From NCBI GenBank assembly GCA_037178625.1, contig CM074128.1:3038001-3102000 (forward strand): DNA of 64,000 nt, read 5' to 3'. The position numbers were made by a program, and so were the translations under genes. Positions 37,274-50,009 of the stretch are shown here, piece after piece. Positions within the stretch are counted from its first letter, which is position 1; each line of letters begins with the position of its first letter. A model generated the notes under the pieces. It was given only the letters and a program-made list of their open reading frames with translations. It ran no database searches and was not told the DNA's origin. The stretch is from Skeletonema tropicum (taxonomy: Eukaryota; Bacillariophyta; Thalassiosirophyceae; Thalassiosirales; Thalassiosiraceae).

Positions 37274-39809
37274 CTAATTAACACTTGACAGACCCATTGT
37301 TTGAGCAGCTACGCGGAGAGGAGCAGCCTGGAGCATCCATTCTTTTTCGTCGAGTAGTCCCGAAGCCGCGACTAAAATTTCACCAATTAGGGTCTTTCCC
37401 AAGTCGGAATTGCACTCATTTGATATTGTTTGTAGAGCCTGGACGACCGGTATAATCCTTTGCGAGATAATATCTGTGAATACAAACTTCATCAACTCAC
37501 TAGCTTTGTCACGGATGATGGGGTACCAAAATTGAAGTACGTTTATCACCAGGGTGCACAATTCTTTTGCCTGGACAACACTTGCGTATGCAATAGCATC
37601 ATTTGTCTCGTTATCGAACTCATCAGTCCCATCTTTTGTTACAAATGCGCTTTCCTCTCTTTTGATGTTTGATGGATTTATAACCGGAATTGTACATTCT
37701 TTCTATACACTTCCTCACCAATGATAGGAGTGCACCAGACACAGATTCAATCGTCCTCTCACAGCTTTTGCTCGCGTCACTCTCTTCTGCCGACATGTAG
37801 GTTACTATCGATTTAAGAAAGGCGCACAGATGTTTTGTCTGATCAGCTGAAAATGGATTGTACACTCCATACAAACCTTCTGTACTTTTCAGCCTCACAA
37901 AATGATAATGAGCGCAACAAACGAGCAACAATTACATCTTCAGTGACTTGGAGAAGAACACTATTGCGAAAGATGACATTCCATTGTTGTCTTTTTAAGC
38001 ACTGGAACCATCTAAATTCTGATATCTCATTCTACACGTAGTTGTGACTCGTCCTTAATGCTATCCGAAAGCCTCAACAAATCCCATCTTTGACACAATT
38101 CCAACCGAACCAAAACAGACACCATCTTCACAAGACTCATTTCTGCAAACGAAGTTTTGTAATCATCTGGATACAACCGTTGCCACTCAACAAAGAAGGA
38201 GCAAAGATTAGCGATTGATCGGTAATCTTCTTTCACAGAGTTGGGTATCAAGGCAACGGCGTCGTTCAGTGCTTTGCGTCTTTGTTTCCATTCCTCAATT
38301 TCTCGTTCGTCAAGATTATCTTCATTGATGCACCAAGCATCCATACCATTATCTTCGCTCTTCAATCGCTTGCGAGTGCATCTTTTGCCGATGATCTAGC
38401 CGCTTCATTCGTGCCATTGTTGCCTTTGATGACAAAACACGTCCGAACTCATCAACTTGTGGTTCTTGATCTGCCTCACTGCCATCGACACATGTAAACT
38501 TTGATTCCAGTAATCCTTGCTTCTGCCAGCACACTTGCTGCAATCTTCTCCCCACTCGAAAAATCTCTCCAACTTCTTCCTTGTCACATCTACATCCCAC
38601 CGTCGGGAAGCTTCTTCGACTAAACTGACCATACTATCAAGTTCCCTCAGAGCACCCATCCACGTGGCTAAATCAACCCTCAAACCCTGATAGTACTCTA
38701 ATGCCTTACCGTGGTCTTGGAGCGTGCTTTGATGTTTTGTCAGTTCATCTTTTGTCGATGCAATTGCAGATTGTTGCCGATGAATACTTGTCGCAAGATC
38801 AGATGATACATTCTCCAAGTTGTTGATTGTGGGCTCTAGGGAGCCTTGTATTTCGGCAATAGATGAATAGGTGCTCGTTACTTTCTTCCGATCACGAATG
38901 AAGGGTATCACTTCCGTTGATGATGTACCGCTTGATGGCAATACACCCTGCCCTACGTGCCATCGTATCTTCCCATTGTCTATTTCCTTCCTTCACTTCT
39001 TCCTCCATCTCTTGTTCAACTTCAGCAGCAGCATCTTCAGGTTTTGTTTGTTTGGATTGTGCCTTTAGGCCATGATCAAATTCGGAAGGATCTACTTCTT
39101 CCTCCTTTTCAGCAAACTCTAATGCTTCATCACCAGTAAGGACTATTGGATCGGGCCTGTTGTACTTTTGTGTTGTAGAAAGTGGAATAAATTCCTCCTC
39201 ATCTTCATCATGTGCTGTTTGTTCCTTGACAACTTTTCCCGACTGCTCAGCTGCTACTGTTGGATTGTTCTTATACTCGTTAGAATCTTCGACAATTTTC
39301 TTGCCATGTTCTTGTTCCATCTTAAGTTGTTGCAAAGCAGCCACATCATACTTGACTTGATGTAGTATTTTGATCATGATTTTGTTCGGTATCCGAGGCT
39401 GATTCGTCTGATAGAATCATCATCCCTCCGCCGTAAGCCGAGTCCACCACTTCTGCGCTTGCTCTTTTTCGACGACATTGTTGTTGCTACCTTGTTTCGA
39501 GTGTTTCTTTCGCTTCTTAGAAGAAGATGATGTAACATTTAGGAGACCGCCACCAACATCATGATCCTCCTCCTCTGGATCAAACGACAGACCCACCGTC
39601 GCTGCCGCCGCCGCCGATGATGAGGCATTCCCACCAATTTTCATCTTTTTCTTCTTGCTCTTTTTATCTCTCTTCTTTCCAAGATTACGACGACGATGTT
39701 CCTCATCGTTATCATCATCGGAGGAGGATGCGGTGGTACGAATCGGTTTACTTGCCAGCGGCTTCTTTTTGTTACGAGGGACGCCAAACATATTTCGTGT
39801 TGTTGTCAA
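37274..39809 (-). CDS. GCFC-domain protein, PAXBP1/ILP1-like splicing factor
   Basis: The N-terminus starts MTTTRNMFGVPRNKKKP and carries a basic Lys-rich nuclear signal followed by VGLSFDPEEED, which parallels the LSFDDEEE signature of PAXBP1/GCFC proteins. AYGGGMMILSDES follows in a shifted frame. A central coiled coil (IAEIQGSLEPTINNLE, then YYQGLRVDLATWM) precedes the GCFC core: NLCSFFVEWQRLYPDDYKTSF and VLVRLELCQRWDLL match the family's F..W...P..Y...Y.......P..R..L..W pattern. The C-terminal part (VINVLQFWYPI) is also typical. The family acts in spliceosome disassembly and lariat release with NTR1-type partners. Several frame breaks occur: two resolvable ones (near 39360 and 38945) need one base removed, while the one near 39435 fits one missing base. 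Introns cannot be excluded. Confidence 0.75.
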
Positions 39810-40200
39810 CAGTGAAAATTTCCACCACTACTACTCTCTGATCATATTATATTCCAATACAGCTCAGTATGTTAGGAGAGACAGTGCCAAATAATGCATA
39901 ATGCATGCCACACACTTATCATCTCATGGTTAGCACCTATATATCCGAAGCCTATCCGACCGCATAGCTCCTATATTATTTGTTTAGCCCTTTTATTTTC
40001 TACTTCAGCCGCGCCATTTTTTGACCGTTAGATCAATCGCATCAACAAACAGCAGCGGTCCAACAGCAGCAGTAGAGCTATCAGGCGTTGCAATGGCGAT
40101 GGTCGTGGTAGCCACCACTATCTAAGCATATCTCAGGAGTAGCATGGCGGAGCTGTAGTAGGTGAACAGTAGAGCGTAAGCGTGCAGAACAACCGATGCT
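39810..40200. other. Divergent promoter region
   Basis: 391 bp between the PAXBP1-like gene and the large coiled-coil gene. No supported ORF, repeat or RNA gene. Confidence 0.5.
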
Positions 40201-40598
40201 ATGCCAACGGTTCAAATAGTTGCCTTGGATCCGACGACCGCAGACGCACACCAAGCAGCAAGATCCGGAACAATGAGGACACCTTACAACGAATCCGGAG
40301 AGCATCTAGAGGATGACGACGATGATGATGAGACTCTCTCAGATCCGGATGAGACTGGCATGGATCTGCTGGAAGAAACGAGGCTAGAGGAAGACGACGA
40401 CAATGCTGGTGACGACAACATGGAAGTTGAGGATGGCGGATCAATCAATAATACTGCAAGCGCTACGCCGAAGCCCAGCAAACAACTCAGCAGGAAGGAA
40501 GAAAAAATGCGTCGATTGGCCGCTTTGTTGGATAGCGACGACGAAAACGATGAGTATTTGGAAATGTTAGCTCGTAAGAAGTTGGCGAAAGCGCAACG

Positions 40599-40632
<34 letters not shown>

Positions 40633-43600
40633 AAACAACATACGCCTAGGCATCATGATGTCAATCATCAAAATCTATCTGCCGATGCCAGCCATGATAC
40701 AGATGTCATTGCCAATACTTCCTATACACCGCCAGCATTAACAACAAAGCGGTCAGGCAGCTATTCCTTTGAAGAAACACAACAATGGGAACGAGAATTG
40801 AGGGCGGTGGAGAATCTAGAGAACAATGCTAGTCCTACGCCAGTACCTAATCATCGACGTACAACTATGGACAAGGTAGATACTAGCTTTTTAGAATCAT
40901 CTCAATGGCAGCTGCCCAGTCAACTACCCAGTCAGTTACCTAGTCAATTGCCAAGTCAATTACCAAGCCAACTGCCTAGTAAATTGACACAATCTTCTGA
41001 GTGGCGTCGCCAATCAAATTCAAATACACCAAACAACAATCGCTCTTCACTGCTGAAAGACAAGGAGACATGGCAAGAAGAAGCGTTCCGCTCTTCTCTT
41101 GTGGATCTTTTGAAGACTGTACCATATAGCTACTTTACATCGAAAGAGTCGACAGTGAACGATGAGTTCTGGCTGGGCAAATGTAATGTCAATACCTACC
41201 AACGAGGACTCTCAAGATTCCATCACGTCACAACAGGTGGCATCCGCACAACTAAAGCATCAACGTTGCTTTGATGCGGCAGCACGTTCCTTGGCTAGAC
41301 TTGCCATTGCTTCGAGATATATCAGGCCAAATAATGGCAAGAAAAGCAAAGATTCTCGTCACAATTCCAATAGAGGTTACAACAACTTGGAGGAGGAAAG
41401 TCCAGATTTTTCTCCACCCACTCCAAGGACTTTGCCTTCTTTCATGTCTGTGCTCAATGTAATAGATTCCGCTGAGAATAAGGGGTTCTGGGGGAGTGAT
41501 GCCAACAACATGACGAGGAATTCCAACAATGTATTTTGTGGCCAGAGTGTCCACGGACGCAATGCTCGAACTGTCTATCTACCAAATGATAATGTTGACT
41601 TGAACGCAAAGAAGAGCACTCGGTCAAAATCTTCCAATCCATTTGAGTCTTGGACACTGGAACAGATGGCTATTGGGGCAATGAAAGTAGCAGGACAAGT
41701 GTGTCACGAGGCAGCATGTGATTCCAACTTTGACTGGACTCGTCCCAAGAATGAAGCACCATCGTGCCGTGTTGCTGGATTCGTCGCGCAAAACTCAGCG
41801 GCTACAAATCTACACGAAGAGAAGCATTCCGTCTCTGCAGCTTTGGTGGAGTCTTCACTAGAATTTCTCGCAACTGCGTTTGCATGTTTGGAAAGTGACG
41901 TTGTCTATGCAGTGCTAAGATCTCCCCTGCAATCAAACAATAAGTCAAATAATGTGCTCGTAATCGATGCCATCACTTATTTTGCACCAAGTGCAGCGAC
42001 GGAGATGAACAATGCTTCTCCGCAAAACGCGAGCACAATAGCAATGCTAGCATTGCTGACTTTGTCACGAGGACTTGAAGCAGCTCAGTTTGTCGCTCGG
42101 TATGCAACCTCGCTTGATCCATCTTCAATATGTACAACATACACATCGCCCCATTCGATAGCAGAAGAAGGCTACATTCGTCAAAAGCAAAATATTAACT
42201 TTGAAGTTGACGAAGGTGGGGTGGGATATCTTTCAGGTCTTAGTAGAGATCTTGGCCTATCTCTAGAGAGCAATGATGGAATGAGGCGTTTGAAAGAATG
42301 CGCCGAGTATGCTTATGATTACAGTCTTGACTTTGATCCAATCATTGCTGACGATAACGCAGGCTCATTATACAATGGTTCAGGACACGTGACTGGAAAC
42401 AGCAGAAACACGCACAATAAATTTCGTTTGGGGCTAATGGTTGACACGCAAGGTGGAGAGGACTTGGCGGCTGACTATCGTCATGCATCTGTAGTCAAAG
42501 ATCGAATATTTTCTTCGGCGGTGGAATATTTATCGTCAATGGTTCAAGTTGGAATTGTTTCGACATGGCTTTTTCTAACTTCCACTGACGGGGAGCAGAC
42601 TGATACCAGGACGGTGGACAAGCTTTGCCAGAAACTATCCTCTGTCATTGAGATTCGTGCAAGAATGCGAAGATCTCCCAACCACAACACCGGAAATGAA
42701 TACGACAATGAAGCAGTGTGTGCCTCTGCACTGAACCTGTTGATTTTGCTCCTTCCTAGACACGAGGAGCAACCTATGCGACACACTTCACTCTCAACCT
42801 CATTTCGCAATATGGGAGACGAGTCTACTGGCAACATTTCGGATTTACTCCAATCATCGATGGTGCTAAAGATAGTGGACTTGGCTCTTTCATGGGAAGA
42901 CGTTTCAAACGAAAACAGCAGCTATGCCAAATACTATGCTTCGAATAATGCCATCTTCTTTCTAACCACTGTTGTAATGGCAGGAGCAGGCGCTTTAATT
43001 GAGGAAAATGCACCGAAACAATTGGAAACCTTCCTTCAACGAGTGGACAGACAGTGTGTGCTCACGTGGCGAAGCTGATTCTGATGCAGATGATCCTTAT
43101 GTGGCATCAGCACTATTACTCCTATTTCATCTTCACACAGACTGTCCGTTGCTTGTTCGCCAGTTTTTTCGGGACTATATTGGTTCAAACAATCAAGGAC
43201 AATTCTGGGGCTCGGTTTGCTTGTGGTCTCATTAGTTTATGTACAACTGTAAGTGGATTCTTTTTCGCCTGTCTTATACATAATTGTGCCAAGTTCTTAC
43301 TCGTTTGTCTTTCCATATCATAAACCAGAAATCTTTCGCAGTTGCGTCATGTGCCTCATCACTGCTGCGCGCTTTGATCGAAGGCAACCCCATGGATCGT
43401 ACCGAAGATGTAACTCTCTGAAATGATTACGAAATCCTTCGATTCTGCTGAGTATATATTCGATGCAATGGATACTGCTTTTTATACGATACATCAATAC
43501 ATACAGACAAGCCTCGAAGAACAACGAAAATTACCCTGGGCTGGAATGCGTTCGTTGGCACCCTAGACTGTGTCTGCTTAGTGACATGCTTGACAAATGT

Positions 43601-44926
43601 TCTTCTTCGATCAATTACTATAGGTGCATAAAAGTATCATTGGATGCCGATGCAGCGGATGTGATCGACTCGTTCGTGCAATTTCTTGCCCCAGACAGGT
43701 CGAAAGGCCATGATTACATCGATGCTCTGACTAATTCGGTTAATGTGTGTCTTTTAACGTTGTTCACTCGGTTTGCTGTGAAGAATATGCAATTTCAAAA
43801 TGATGAAGCTAGGATATCCTTTTAACATTGCAACAAGATGTTACTGATAAGCTGCTTGGGACCCAATGCTATTGTCAAGATGGAAACTTCAATTATGCAA
43901 GGGTCTTCTATCGATCTGATGCATCGTGCCCTAAAGCTCCAAAACTTAATGTTTTCTCTGCACTCTGATGAGCGTTACATGGCCCGCTCACTTACAAGAT
44001 CGACATCCTTAGTACGAAGAAGAGACGAAGAAACTCGTACAAAACTGGCCAGATCAGAGCAAGAATTAATGCAGCTTTCTTCAAATACAATCAAATGGTG
44101 ATAGATCGTGACAGCTTAACCAATGCTTTGCACGACCAACGCTCTTCATATGAGCGCAAGCTTGACTTGATGAGGACAGAGGTGCAAATGAAAGCCAAGA
44201 CAACTTCGAAGGTTCACGCTTCAAGAGCGAAAACTTGCAGACGAGCGCGCTTTACACTACAAAAGAGATTTACTCATTGAACAAGAGACGAGAAGAGCTG
44301 CTGAGCACGACAATGAACGCATCTCGAAAGTGAATGAGCAATTGAAGCGCGAATTATCTTGTGATAAGTCGCGTATACAGGAATTGGAGGAATTGTTGGC
44401 CGAGGAGCGCAAGTCACACCTTTTGGTAAAATCAGAATTGGAAAAGCGCACTAGCGAGTTATCGCTAGCCTCCGAGGAGTTGCAGCAAACGGTAGCTACA
44501 GCAAAAGAGATGCAGCTGAAATTAGCAGCCTCAGAAGAGTCTGTTTCTCTGTTGACTGCAATTCGCAAAGAATCAGAAGAGAAGTTAGAAGATACTTGTG
44601 AAAAGCTTATCAAACTAGCACACATTTATCAGACCAAAGAATCGGACATGAAAAAGAAGGAGAAACAGTTTCATATCGCATATAAAAAGGCATCTCAGGA
44701 GGCGGACACTGCATACAAACGATACAAGGAAGAAGCACGACGAAACGAGGCATTGGAAACAGAACTGGAAGAAGTCAAGTCGAACAAAGCTCAAAGACAC
44801 AGAATGAAAATGAATGCCCCGGTCAGTTATCTAAACTCAATGCACAACCAAGGCAACAGCGACAATCGATTGAAGGAGAAGCCCCATGGACGATCGCGCA
44901 GAGGGAAAGAAAATTCCATAAAATAG
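40201..44926 (+). CDS. Large acidic/Q-rich protein with helical-repeat-like middle and C-terminal coiled coil
   Basis: The N-terminus is acidic (HLEDDDDDDETLSDPDETG), then has a basic KKLAKAQRQ helix, a polyQ run near 40596-40632 and six QLPS repeats at 40909-40980. A frame break near 41162 (one extra base) leads into a ~640-residue helical, Leu/Ala-rich region that could be an armadillo-like solenoid. A probable intron starts at a GTAAGT near 43251 and ends near 43329. The last ~350 residues form a strong coiled coil (LEELLAEERKSHLLVKSELEKR and similar), ending in a basic tail (GRSRRGKENSIK). Several additional frame breaks lie between 43,080 and 44,300. A solenoid followed by a coiled coil is reminiscent of CIP2A-like scaffolds, but no diagnostic motif proves this. 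Two adjacent genes (split near 43.1-43.8 kb) cannot be excluded. Confidence 0.5.
40909..40980 (+). repeat. Six tandem 12-bp units coding QLPS
   Basis: Six consecutive Gln-Leu-Pro-Ser units in frame. The DNA units differ at third positions (CAGCTGCCCAGT, CAACTACCCAGT, CAGTTACCTAGT and so on), so the repeat is older than a simple slippage event and the amino-acid pattern has been kept. Confidence 0.95.
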
Positions 44927-45025
44927 ATAGTAAGGGATTATTTTAGCAATGCGTGTTTATGGTTGTGGTCACCATGGCTAACGATTTTTCCAGATAGTTC
45001 ATAATCTTCATTGTACAGTATTCAT

Positions 45026-46805
45026 TCATGCTGTTTGTTCCTTGTTCACCTTCGCAAGTGGGCCCAACTTTGTTTGATGCAGCCAAACTCCTGCGAGTCG
45101 AAAGATGTTGAACACCCCAAAAGACATCCACACGCCAGTCAAGCCGTATATTTTAGGAAAAGTATCGAGAGAAAGCAAAGCTGCACATGTTGCAACAACA
45201 GTTGACAGCGATAGTTGCAGGAAATTACCGCATCCAACCATCACACCTTCTCCGATGAAAACAAGCCCATTCATGATTTGATAAACACTTGCGAGAATAC
45301 TTGGTATCACAGCTGCTCGACGTACTTCCTCCAACGGAGATGACTTCTGAAGTGCAGGCAACAGCACAAGTTGCAGAGACCCGAGGATTATACCCAGAAT
45401 GAAGCCCCAACTCATGATGCGATTCACCAATTTCTTGGCTGCAAACTTCCCTCCACTCTTCTCTCCTGACACTGGGTCCTACCCTCTCAATCATCTCGTT
45501 TGGAACAATAGTTTGTGCAACAGTAGATAATGCCAACAAGACAATACCCCCAATCTGGAAGGTCTGAATTGCCAAAGCGTGCGCCGCTGCCGCGAACACC
45601 ATCGCTGTCCAATCCCTGCGTCACTCGAGCCACTGCCAAGAATGTCAGGTTCAACGCAACGTTTCTTAGTTGCAAAGCAGCACCTCCTTTTAACAGTGGC
45701 TTCAGTGCGGTCCACGAAGGAAGTCGAAATATTTTTGACCACCTAAACATCTTTCGTTTCAGCATCAGTGCTAAAAAGCTTGCAGCACTTATCACTTCTG
45801 AAAACAGTGTAGCAAGTGCAGCCCCTGAAACGCCCATCTTCATTGTAAACATTAGAATGGGATCCAACACTGCATTGCACATATTCGAAAAGAGACTAAT
45901 TTTCAGAGGTGTCTTTGTATCAAGAGTCCCTCGAAAGGCAGAAAATCCAATAATAGATACCAGGGACGGCAGGAATGCAAATGATCGGATGAAGAGATAT
46001 GGTTTTGCATATTTGAGTGCTGGAGCTCCATCTGTCAACACCGACGACAAAACCTTGTCTGGGTACCGTAACATTAGCAAGCTTCCAATAAGTGAAACAT
46101 AAAACCCTGCAACTAATGCCTGACTGACAGCATCTTGCACTTCTCCTTCATCGCCTTTTGCAGTTCGCCTTCGAGACAAGAGTAGCAGTGACCGAGGGTA
46201 ACACTGATATTATCCAAAATGCGCTAGAAAAAACTTGGTTTGCAGCCGCTTGTCCCGCAACAGCCAAAGCGTTCCCCATTCTATTTACCCAGAAAAGATC
46301 CACTGCACCAATGAGCGGATTGATTGCAAAATTAGGCAATGCAAGGCAAAGCTATCTTCATCATTCTCTTGTCTAAATCATCAAATTGAGGCCACATAGA
46401 GATGTCTTCCTCATTGTTTGCACTGCTTGTTTGAGTGTTTTGTGCTGATGTATTTTGCAAAACAGGTTCCTCATCATTCTTACTCAATGCATCAACGATA
46501 ACATCTTCCCCGTCTACACCATTTCCTCCGGAAGCAACTATTATTTCATCTTCGTCCGTAGATGCATTTGACATGAAACGCGACGAAAACTCATTTCTTC
46601 TTTGTGCAATAGGGTATGGTGTTGTAGTCACCCTTCTACCCCTACCAAGGCTGCTGGCGTGACGCTGATTCTGAATTGAAGAGGGATGTATAGCCAACGA
46701 TTCAGCTACAAGAAATGATGCAGCAACCAGAGAGAATGTTAGAAGAATTCGCCCTGCAGAAGCAGATGCACATGTTCGCCGAACGTCGGAGCTGTGTTGC
46801 GTCAT
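45026..46805 (-). CDS. MATE-family (DinF/EDS5-like) transporter, probably plastid envelope
   Basis: Multidrug and toxin extrusion fold with ~12 hydrophobic helices. After a ~140-residue N-terminal extension with a hydrophobic segment (ILLTFSLVAASFLVAESLA) and a Ser/Arg-rich stretch, the transporter starts at DLDKRMMKIALPCIA and continues LPNFAINPLIGAVDLFWVNRMG. VSIIGFSAFRGTLDTKTPL and VLDPILMFTMKMGVSGAALAT are typical of the DinF/EDS5 branch. Four frame breaks (near 46336, 46160, 45600 and 45472) each need one base removed. The extension suggests organelle targeting, as in plant EDS5 relatives. The substrate is unknown (organic acid or phenolic exporters are common in the family). It converges with the coiled-coil gene 100 bp away. 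Confidence 0.8.
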
Positions 46806-47323
46806 TTTGGATGATTTATGTATAAATGAGACTGGCCAGAACCCAATGAGACCTTAAGGACCAAGGCCAAGAAGACTTCGATTGTACTTGCCAATTTCAA
46901 CTGCTGTCTAGGCGGCCAAGTGCCAAGTAGTACCTGGTAAGAACAATGTTTGGCCTGTGCGGTGTCAACGAAGTTACGCAGTGCGTGCACAAGCAAGCAA
47001 ATAGGATGGATGCAGCTGTGTCTTTGCTTGACACGGACATGCGATGCGTGCGTGGCGACACAGATACCCGCGGTCATATTTTATGTCCACATTTTCTCCT
47101 TCTACTCCTCTTTCCGAGGAGAACGAAAGGAGTATCCATCCACTCACGCAGTCATGATAATCAAGGTTATGTCAGCTACTTCGTGAGAAGTTACTGTACA
47201 TACTTAGTCGGTACTAACGAAGGGGAGTATCACAGTAGGTTTCAATGAAGCAAAAGTAGACATGCATCTGCCCAGAAGCTTGGAGTTGAACACAAATTTA
47301 TGTAGCACAGTACACAACTGATT
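46806..47323. other. Intergenic spacer
   Basis: 518 bp between the MATE start and the ABC transporter 3' end, both on the minus strand. No supported gene, repeat or RNA. Confidence 0.5.
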
Positions 47324-49906
47324 TTAATGAGGAAGTATCCCCATGGAGTCTGACCTGTCGATCATGTTCTTGTAATGGCCGTCCTGGTTCCTGAGCAAGT
47401 CTTCATGGCTGCCTTGCTCAACCACCGCGCCATTCTTCAAAACAATGATACTATCAGCATGGCGAACAGTTTGCAACCGATGTGCAATAACGATCGTAGT
47501 CATACCTAACTCATTTCTGTTCTGAAGTAGATCGTTCAGAGCCTCCTGGACTGCGGCCTCGGAAAGCGGATCAAGGCTTGACGTGGCTTCGTCAAGAACC
47601 AACAAAGCAGGCTTCCTTAGAATTGCTCTTGCAATTGCTATGCGCTGTTTTTGTCCCCCAGATAATGACTTTCCACGTTCTCCTACATGCTCATCATACT
47701 TGTTTGGAAAGCTCTGAATAAAGTCGTGAGCATGACCCACTCTTGCCGCCTCACATACTTCATGAAATGGGGAAGAAACAGATCCGTAGGCAATGTTTTC
47801 TCGAATCGTGCCAGAAAATAACACTGGGTCTTGAGTAACCAATCCTATCTTTGACCTATGCGCTTTCAAATTGATATCTTTCAGATCAATTCCTCCGAAT
47901 GTAATTGATCCTTCATCAGGATCGTACAGTCTTTCTAGCATGGAAACAATCGTACTTTTTCCGCAGCCAGAATGCCCAACCAAAGCCACCACACTTCCAC
48001 TTTTGATATTGAGCGATAGCTTATTCAAAGCTAAGCTCTCCTTTCTTGTAGGATAAGAAAACGAAACATTTGTGAACACAATATCCTGACCTGTCACCAT
48101 CTCATTCATCGATGCCTCTCCATCAGAACTTTTCACCAACGCGTTACCCGTAGCTGGTGGCGGCGGGTGCCTATCCAAAATTGCAAACACTCTATCACCA
48201 GCGCCAGAGCTTTTGATAAGTGATGAGTATGATTGGAATAGATTCAGTGTATATTCCTGTAATTGGCCCTGATACAGCATGAAAGCCAGAAGAACCTCTG
48301 GTGTCAATGTTCCAATCTCTACAAAGATTGAACCGAGAAGTAAAAGTGCGGCCTGAACAAAAGTGTTGATGAGGAAGGTACTGACAATCATGAAGTAGAT
48401 CCCTGTTGCAATCACCTGGCTAATATTGAGAGAGTACAGCTTCTCAATCTTGGCATCGTACTTCTCACATTCATACGCCTCTTCCGCTGATGTCATAACT
48501 GTCTTGATACAGCTGATACTCTCGTAGGCACTTGTTGTGGCATTAGCAAGCGCTGTCTGCACTTTTTTTGCATTTTTTGCCAACCAGTCTCCATACATCT
48601 TGTTGATGATCCCAACCACTGGAACGATCCCAATGGTGCACAAGCCCAGGTATGGACTGCGAATAATCATGTAAGTTGCAATGCCTGTAATCCTGACAAC
48701 AGCTTCTACAGAAAATCGAAAGAACCAAGTCAGATCTCCAGCCATCTCGCCGCAATCAGAAGTTAGTCGAGACATCAGTTCGCCCGTATTCGTCTTATCG
48801 AAGAAGGCCTGTTCTTGTCTCATCATGGCAGCAAATGTATCTATCCTTACTCCTTTGACAATATTCTCTTTAGCGTAGCCGAACAAGAACAGCACCCAAA
48901 AATCGAGGATTGCATCCACTGTGCCAGACAAAAATAGCAGCAGTACATTCCGTTTTGCACCGTCGTAATCCTCATCAATTAGACTACCAATTGTGGTGGA
49001 GACAAAATGAGGGATGGAAAGTGAAAAGGGCAATCTGATAAGAAGCACGGAGACACCGAGCCACAGGTAAAGTGATTCTTTCCCTGCCAGCTTCAGGAGG
49101 CGTGCAGTCCCACGCAATCGGGATGTCTTCTGCCGGTTGCTGGAACTAATTTGATTGTTCAATTCTTCATCTCCCTCCATAGTAGTCGGTATTGTTTCAG
49201 TGTCGCTGCTTTCGCTTGATCCACCCTCATTCAAAGTACTATTGTTTTCCTCATCGGCATTGTTTCGTGGAGATCTGTAGAAGCTGTCTGAGAGGATACT
49301 GTTTTCATCATTTACTCGAAGCCCATCTTCGTACTGGTGCAAAAGTGGCTCAAGATTGTCAGTGTGAATTTGCCTCGGTATTCTCGTTCTTCTTCTTCTT
49401 CGACGACAACACCACGAACTACTGTTGCTACGGGGTCTACGATGATCGTTCTGATTTCCTCTTTCATCGTTTCGAGATGTTGATCCTGGTAAGAAGGTAC
49501 ACATCAATCCAAACGATGTCAAGCACAGAATGCCAACTCCAGCCCACAAAATTGTTTGATCTTTAACCGAGCTGCAGTGAGCGCTATGAGTTTTATCATA
49601 AAAGTGGCTGAATTCAGCATCATCAAGGTTTACGAGACCAATAATGATGAGCGCAAGTCCAAGCGTACTGTGTAGGAAGAACAGCGTTCTGAGGAAGAAG
49701 TAGTCGGTCAATACTGATTCGTTGTCATAAACCTTTTTTCCATAGTGGCAGCACGGCAGCAGCGGTATCAATAGTCCGAAAGATGATACTACGACAGATA
49801 GTAGACACGCACCGGCAATCCTCACTGTGTCACGGCAGGGCCAACTCACGTGTGGATGACATTTTCGGTACTCAAACTGTCCACGTAGGAATCCGTAGAA
49901 ATACAT
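47324..49906 (-). CDS. ABCB-type ABC half-transporter (TAP/MDR-like)
   Basis: An intact 860-residue protein. The N-terminus has several hydrophobic helices (AGACLLSVVVSSFGLLIPLLP and others), then a Ser/Arg/Asn-rich cytosolic loop and a six-helix ABC1 exporter domain (ESLYLWLGVSVLLIRLPFSLSI ... DTFAAMMRQEQAFFDKTNTGEL, the family's intracellular loop). The nucleotide-binding domain follows, with Walker A GHSGCGKST near residue 648, Q-loop VTQDPVLFSGTIREN, signature LSGGQKQR near 750, Walker B LLVLDEATSSLD near 770 and an H-loop in IVIAHRLQTV. One TMD plus one NBD means it works as a dimer. The extra N-terminal helices resemble the TMD0 of TAP-like/ABCB9-type lysosomal peptide transporters. The substrate is not deducible. 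Confidence 0.9.
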   Translation of the reverse strand: MYFYGFLRGQFEYRKCHPHVSWPCRDTVRIAGACLLSVVVSSFGLLIPLLPCCHYGKKVYDNESVLTDYFFLRTLFFLHSTLGLALIIIGLVNLDDAEFSHFYDKTHSAHCSSVKDQTILWAGVGILCLTSFGLMCTFLPGSTSRNDERGNQNDHRRPRSNSSSWCCRRRRRRTRIPRQIHTDNLEPLLHQYEDGLRVNDENSILSDSFYRSPRNNADEENNSTLNEGGSSESSDTETIPTTMEGDEELNNQISSSNRQKTSRLRGTARLLKLAGKESLYLWLGVSVLLIRLPFSLSIPHFVSTTIGSLIDEDYDGAKRNVLLLFLSGTVDAILDFWVLFLFGYAKENIVKGVRIDTFAAMMRQEQAFFDKTNTGELMSRLTSDCGEMAGDLTWFFRFSVEAVVRITGIATYMIIRSPYLGLCTIGIVPVVGIINKMYGDWLAKNAKKVQTALANATTSAYESISCIKTVMTSAEEAYECEKYDAKIEKLYSLNISQVIATGIYFMIVSTFLINTFVQAALLLLGSIFVEIGTLTPEVLLAFMLYQGQLQEYTLNLFQSYSSLIKSSGAGDRVFAILDRHPPPPATGNALVKSSDGEASMNEMVTGQDIVFTNVSFSYPTRKESLALNKLSLNIKSGSVVALVGHSGCGKSTIVSMLERLYDPDEGSITFGGIDLKDINLKAHRSKIGLVTQDPVLFSGTIRENIAYGSVSSPFHEVCEAARVGHAHDFIQSFPNKYDEHVGERGKSLSGGQKQRIAIARAILRKPALLVLDEATSSLDPLSEAAVQEALNDLLQNRNELGMTTIVIAHRLQTVRHADSIIVLKNGAVVEQGSHEDLLRNQDGHYKNMIDRSDSMGILPH

Positions 49907-49930
49907 TGCGTATATTTTTCAAAATACACC

Positions 49931-50009
49931 CCTGAGAGGAAAACCCCGAACATTTTCGTGATCCCCATGCTTTTGCGAGTTAGAATATGCTGGGGGTTTT
50001 CCTCTCAGG
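49931..50009. repeat. Perfect 17-bp inverted repeat with 45-bp loop in a divergent promoter
   Basis: The left arm CCTGAGAGGAAAACCCC (49931-49947) and right arm GGGGTTTTCCTCTCAGG (49993-50009) are exact reverse complements. The element lies between the ABC transporter (minus) and the orphan Cys/His gene (plus), just outside the ABC start. It could be a miniature inverted-repeat element end pair or a cruciform/regulatory element. Confidence 0.9.
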
